Below are positions 36,695 through 39,433 of a stretch of DNA of 39,433 bases, piece by piece. Location: the NCBI RefSeq assembly GCF_002843305.1, contig NZ_PGSG01000031.1, positions 1-39,433 of the forward strand. Direction: 5' to 3'. Within the stretch, counting starts at the first letter, position 1, and each line of letters starts with the position of its first letter. The notes beneath the pieces are model-generated. The model saw only the letters and a list, made by a program, of their open reading frames with translations. It searched no databases and had not been told where the DNA came from. Both the position numbers and the translations under genes were made by a program. Source of the stretch: Streptomyces barkulensis. GTDB lineage: Bacteria > Actinomycetota > Actinomycetes > Streptomycetales > Streptomycetaceae.

Positions 36695-37480
36695 ATGACA
36701 CTGCAGACCATCGAATCCCTGGACCCCGGGATAACCGGGGAAGATCGAGAAGCGCAGCCACTGTCGCCCTCGGCGGGCGCACCGCAGACCGGGACACCCG
36801 TCCGCACCGACCGGAACGCACTGCGGGTGCTTGTGGTGGAGAGTGAGCCGCGGGCCGCCCAGTCCCTGGTGCAGGGGCTGCGAAGACACGGCTACCTGGC
36901 GGACAGCGTGGCCACCGGGGCCAAGGCCCTGCACGCCCATCACAGTGCCGACCTGGTTCTGCTCGACCTCGACCTGCCGGACCTCGACGGTCTGGAGGTG
37001 TGCCGGAGCATCCGCTCCTCCTGCGAGACGCCGGTCATCGCCATCACGGCACGGGACACCGAACTCGACAGGGTGCTGGGACTGCAGGCCGGCGCGGACG
37101 ACTACATGTCCAAGCCCTATGGCTTCCGGGAGCTGCTCGCCCGGATCCAGGCGATCATGCGCAGGGTCAGGCCCCGGGAACCGCAGGAGCGGATCATCGT
37201 CCGGGGGCCGCTGCGCATCGACCTGGACAACTGGGAGGTCCGGCTCGACGGGAAGCCCGTCGAGCTGACCCGTAAGGAGTTCGGGCTCCTGCGGATGCTC
37301 GCCTCGCGCCCCAACAGCGTCGTCTCCCGGCGGCAGTTGATGGCCCAGGTGTGGGACGACTCGTGGTCCCGGCCGGGCCGCACCATTGACACGCACGTCA
37401 GCAGCCTGCGCAACAAGCTCGGTTCCAGCAGCTGGATCATCACGGTCCGCGGGGTCGGGTTCCGGCTGGGCCACCCCTGA
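36695..37480 (+). CDS. JadR1-like atypical OmpR-family response regulator
   Basis: This 261-residue regulator has a receiver domain (about 43-160) and an OmpR winged helix (about 170-258; ELTRKEFGLLRMLASRPNSV, TIDTHVSSLRNKLG). The acidic pair of the phosphorylation pocket is changed: VVDDD is VVESE (47-51), while D91 and K140 remain. Atypical regulators of this kind, such as JadR1, are switched by binding the cluster's own product instead of phosphate. About 40 extra residues come before the receiver. ATG 36695 follows AGGAG. It lies between the pseudo-receptor and the carboxylase gene and is probably the main activator. Confidence 0.92.
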   Translation: MTLQTIESLDPGITGEDREAQPLSPSAGAPQTGTPVRTDRNALRVLVVESEPRAAQSLVQGLRRHGYLADSVATGAKALHAHHSADLVLLDLDLPDLDGLEVCRSIRSSCETPVIAITARDTELDRVLGLQAGADDYMSKPYGFRELLARIQAIMRRVRPREPQERIIVRGPLRIDLDNWEVRLDGKPVELTRKEFGLLRMLASRPNSVVSRRQLMAQVWDDSWSRPGRTIDTHVSSLRNKLGSSSWIITVRGVGFRLGHP

Positions 37481-37639
37481 CGGCCGTTCGCCCGGACCAC
37501 CGGCCCCGGCGGGCCGCCCGTCCGGGAAGCCCGACGGAAGGCCCGGCCGACCCCGGCCCGGGTCGTCCGACACCGGCGCGTCCACTCCGCGAGGCGCGCG
37601 GGAAGCAGCATTCCGGACGAGGACGAAGGAGAACCCATC

Positions 37640-39418
37640 GTGCGCAAGGTGCTCATCGCCAATCGCGGTGAAATCGCTGTCCGGGTCGCCCGGGCCTGCC
37701 GGGACGCCGGGATCGCGAGCGTGGCCGTCTACGCCGACCCGGACCGGGACGCGCTCCACGTGCGGGCGGCGGACGAGGCCTTCGCGCTCGGTGGCGACAC
37801 CCCCGCCACCAGCTACCTGGACATGGACAAGGTGCTCAGGGCCGCCGCCGACTCCGGCGCCGACGCGGTCCACCCCGGCTACGGCTTCCTGTCGGAGAAC
37901 GCCGACTTCGCCCAGGCCGTCCTCGACGCCGGGCTGACCTGGATCGGCCCGCCTCCGCAGGCCATCCGCGACCTGGGCGACAAGGTCGCCGCCCGCCACA
38001 TCGCCCAGCGCGCCGGCGCCCCGCTGGTGGCCGGCACCCCCGACCCGGTCTCCGGCGCGGACGAGGTCGTCGCCTTCGCCACCGAGCACGGCCTGCCCAT
38101 CGCGATCAAGGCCGCCTTCGGCGGCGGCGGACGCGGCCTGAAGGTCGCCCGCACCCTTGAGGAGGTCCCCGAGCTGTACGACTCCGCGGTGCGCGAGGCG
38201 GTGGCCGCCTTCGGCCGCGGCGAGTGCTTCGTGGAGCGCTACCTGGACCGGCCCCGGCACGTGGAGACCCAGTGCCTGGCCGACACCCACGGCAACGTGG
38301 TGGTCGTCTCCACCCGGGACTGCTCGCTGCAGCGCCGCCACCAGAAACTGGTCGAGGAGGCCCCCGCCCCGTTCCTGACCGACGCGCAGAACGCCGAGCT
38401 GTACCGCGCCTCCAAGGCCATCCTGAAGGAGGCCGGCTACGTCGGCGCCGGCACCTGCGAGTTCCTGGTCGGCCAGGACGGCACCATCTCCTTCCTGGAG
38501 GTCAACACCCGCCTGCAGGTCGAGCACCCGGTCACCGAGGAGGTCACCGGCCTGGACCTGGTGCGCGAGATGTTCCGCATCGCCGACGGCGAACCGCTGG
38601 GCTACGACGACCCGCCGGTGCGCGGCCACTCGCTGGAGTTCCGCATCAACGGCGAGGACCCCGGCCGGGGCTTCCTGCCCGCCCCGGGCACCGTCACCCG
38701 CTTCGATCCGCCCGCCGGCCCGGGCGTGCGCCTGGACGCCGGGGTGGAGTCCGGCTCGGTCATCGGCCCGGCCTGGGACTCGCTGCTGGCCAAGCTGATC
38801 GTCACCGGCGCCACCCGGGCCCAGGCGCTGCAGCGGGCCGCCCGGGCGCTGGCGGAGTTCACCGTGGAGGGCATGGCCACCGCCCTGCCCTTCCACCGCA
38901 CGGTGGTCGCCGACCCGGCCTTCGCCCCCGAGGTCAACGGCCGGCCCGCCGGCCCCTTCGAGGTCCACACCCGGTGGATCGAGACCGAGTTCGTCAACGA
39001 GATCAGCCCGTTCACCGCGCCCGGCGCGGACGCCGAGGACGACGACGAGCCCGGCCGCGAGACGGTGGTCGTCGAGGTCGGCGGCAAGCGCCTGGAGGTC
39101 TCCCTGCCCGCCGCGCTGGGCATGTCCCTGGCCCGTACCGCCGCGGCCGGCGGCGCCCGCCCCAAACGCCGCGCGGCCAGGAAGTCCGGTCCGGCCGCCT
39201 CCGGTGACGCGCTGGCCTCCCCGATGCAGGGCACCATCGTCAAGATCGCCGTCGAGGAGGGCCAGACGGTGGCCGAGGGCGAGCTGATCGTGGTGCTGGA
39301 GGCGATGAAGATGGAACAGCCCATCAACGCCCACCGCGCCGGCACCGTCAAGGGCCTGACCGCCGCCGTCGGCACCGGTGTCAGCGCCGGCGCCGTCATC
39401 TGCGAGATCAAGGACTGA
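37640..39418 (+). CDS. Acetyl/propionyl-CoA carboxylase alpha subunit (biotin carboxylase + BCCP)
   Basis: This 592-residue protein has a biotin carboxylase part (about 1-450: [35 protein letters not shown], the ATP loop [12 protein letters not shown], and [20 protein letters not shown]) and a C-terminal biotinyl domain (about 520-592) with K557 in EAMKMEQ. It carboxylates biotin and, with a beta subunit not in this window, makes malonyl-CoA or a similar extender. JadJ is a cluster-linked example with the same place after the activator gene. GTG 37640 follows AAGGAG. No fault is seen, and the gene ends 15 bases before the window's right edge. Confidence 0.96.
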   Translation: MRKVLIANRGEIAVRVARACRDAGIASVAVYADPDRDALHVRAADEAFALGGDTPATSYLDMDKVLRAAADSGADAVHPGYGFLSENADFAQAVLDAGLTWIGPPPQAIRDLGDKVAARHIAQRAGAPLVAGTPDPVSGADEVVAFATEHGLPIAIKAAFGGGGRGLKVARTLEEVPELYDSAVREAVAAFGRGECFVERYLDRPRHVETQCLADTHGNVVVVSTRDCSLQRRHQKLVEEAPAPFLTDAQNAELYRASKAILKEAGYVGAGTCEFLVGQDGTISFLEVNTRLQVEHPVTEEVTGLDLVREMFRIADGEPLGYDDPPVRGHSLEFRINGEDPGRGFLPAPGTVTRFDPPAGPGVRLDAGVESGSVIGPAWDSLLAKLIVTGATRAQALQRAARALAEFTVEGMATALPFHRTVVADPAFAPEVNGRPAGPFEVHTRWIETEFVNEISPFTAPGADAEDDDEPGRETVVVEVGGKRLEVSLPAALGMSLARTAAAGGARPKRRAARKSGPAASGDALASPMQGTIVKIAVEEGQTVAEGELIVVLEAMKMEQPINAHRAGTVKGLTAAVGTGVSAGAVICEIKD

Positions 39419-39433
39419 ACCCGAACCGGCCCG

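Noticed and set aside
36422..39334. 970-codon minus-strand open frame opposite the response regulator and carboxylase genes
   Set aside because: It is the complement frame of two well-supported genes and has no recognisable domain.

Overview
The window is high-GC DNA typical of Streptomyces or a close relative: GTG and TTG starts behind GGAGG-type ribosome sites, 4-base start/stop overlaps, a WhiJ/AbaA-type HTH + DUF397 + ATPase locus, and gamma-butyrolactone (GBL) signalling genes. No rRNA, tRNA, CRISPR array or phage module is visible.

Left part (about 1-17,300) is mixed accessory DNA. It starts with an IS200/IS605-type element (divergent tnpA and tnpB, right-end hairpin at 1688-1707). Then come a GNAT acetyltransferase, a small membrane protein, a MerR regulator divergent from an aminotransferase class IV gene with a perfect operator between them, a YciI/ECF42-type sigma pair, the HTH/DUF397/ATPase locus, and a tight four-gene minus-strand operon (8308-11495): a 60-residue hydrophobic-tailed peptide, two proteins I do not recognise and a cytosolic beta-lactamase-fold serine hydrolase. 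A secreted subtilase and a large LAL-type LuxR regulator follow.

Right part (about 17,400 to the end) is one arm of a type II polyketide (aromatic) gene cluster. Tailoring genes: SnoaL/NTF2-like protein, ActIV-like metallo-beta-lactamase-fold cyclase, ActVB-like flavin reductase, ActIII-like ketoreductase, SRPBCC protein, ActVA-ORF5-like flavin monooxygenase, P450, 2Fe-2S ferredoxin and its reductase, MFS exporter, and a TAP-like hydrolase with an apparently missing nucleophile. A 40-residue acidic peptide gene ends the ketoreductase-reductase-cyclase operon. Regulatory block: NAD-epimerase, AfsA-type butenolide synthase, ArpA/ScbR-type receptor, histidine kinase-like protein, JadR2-like pseudo-receptor, JadR1-like atypical response regulator, then a JadJ-like acyl-CoA carboxylase alpha subunit at the right edge. 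The minimal PKS (KS-alpha, KS-beta, ACP) is not in the window and probably lies beyond the right edge.

The tailoring set resembles benzoisochromanequinone (actinorhodin-like) clusters, while the regulatory/precursor block resembles jadomycin-type clusters. Inferred logic: AfsA makes a GBL signal, receptors bind ARE-like palindromes in the promoters of the afsA, receptor, kinase and response-regulator genes, and release of repression turns on the activator, the carboxylase supplying malonyl-CoA, and the tailoring genes.
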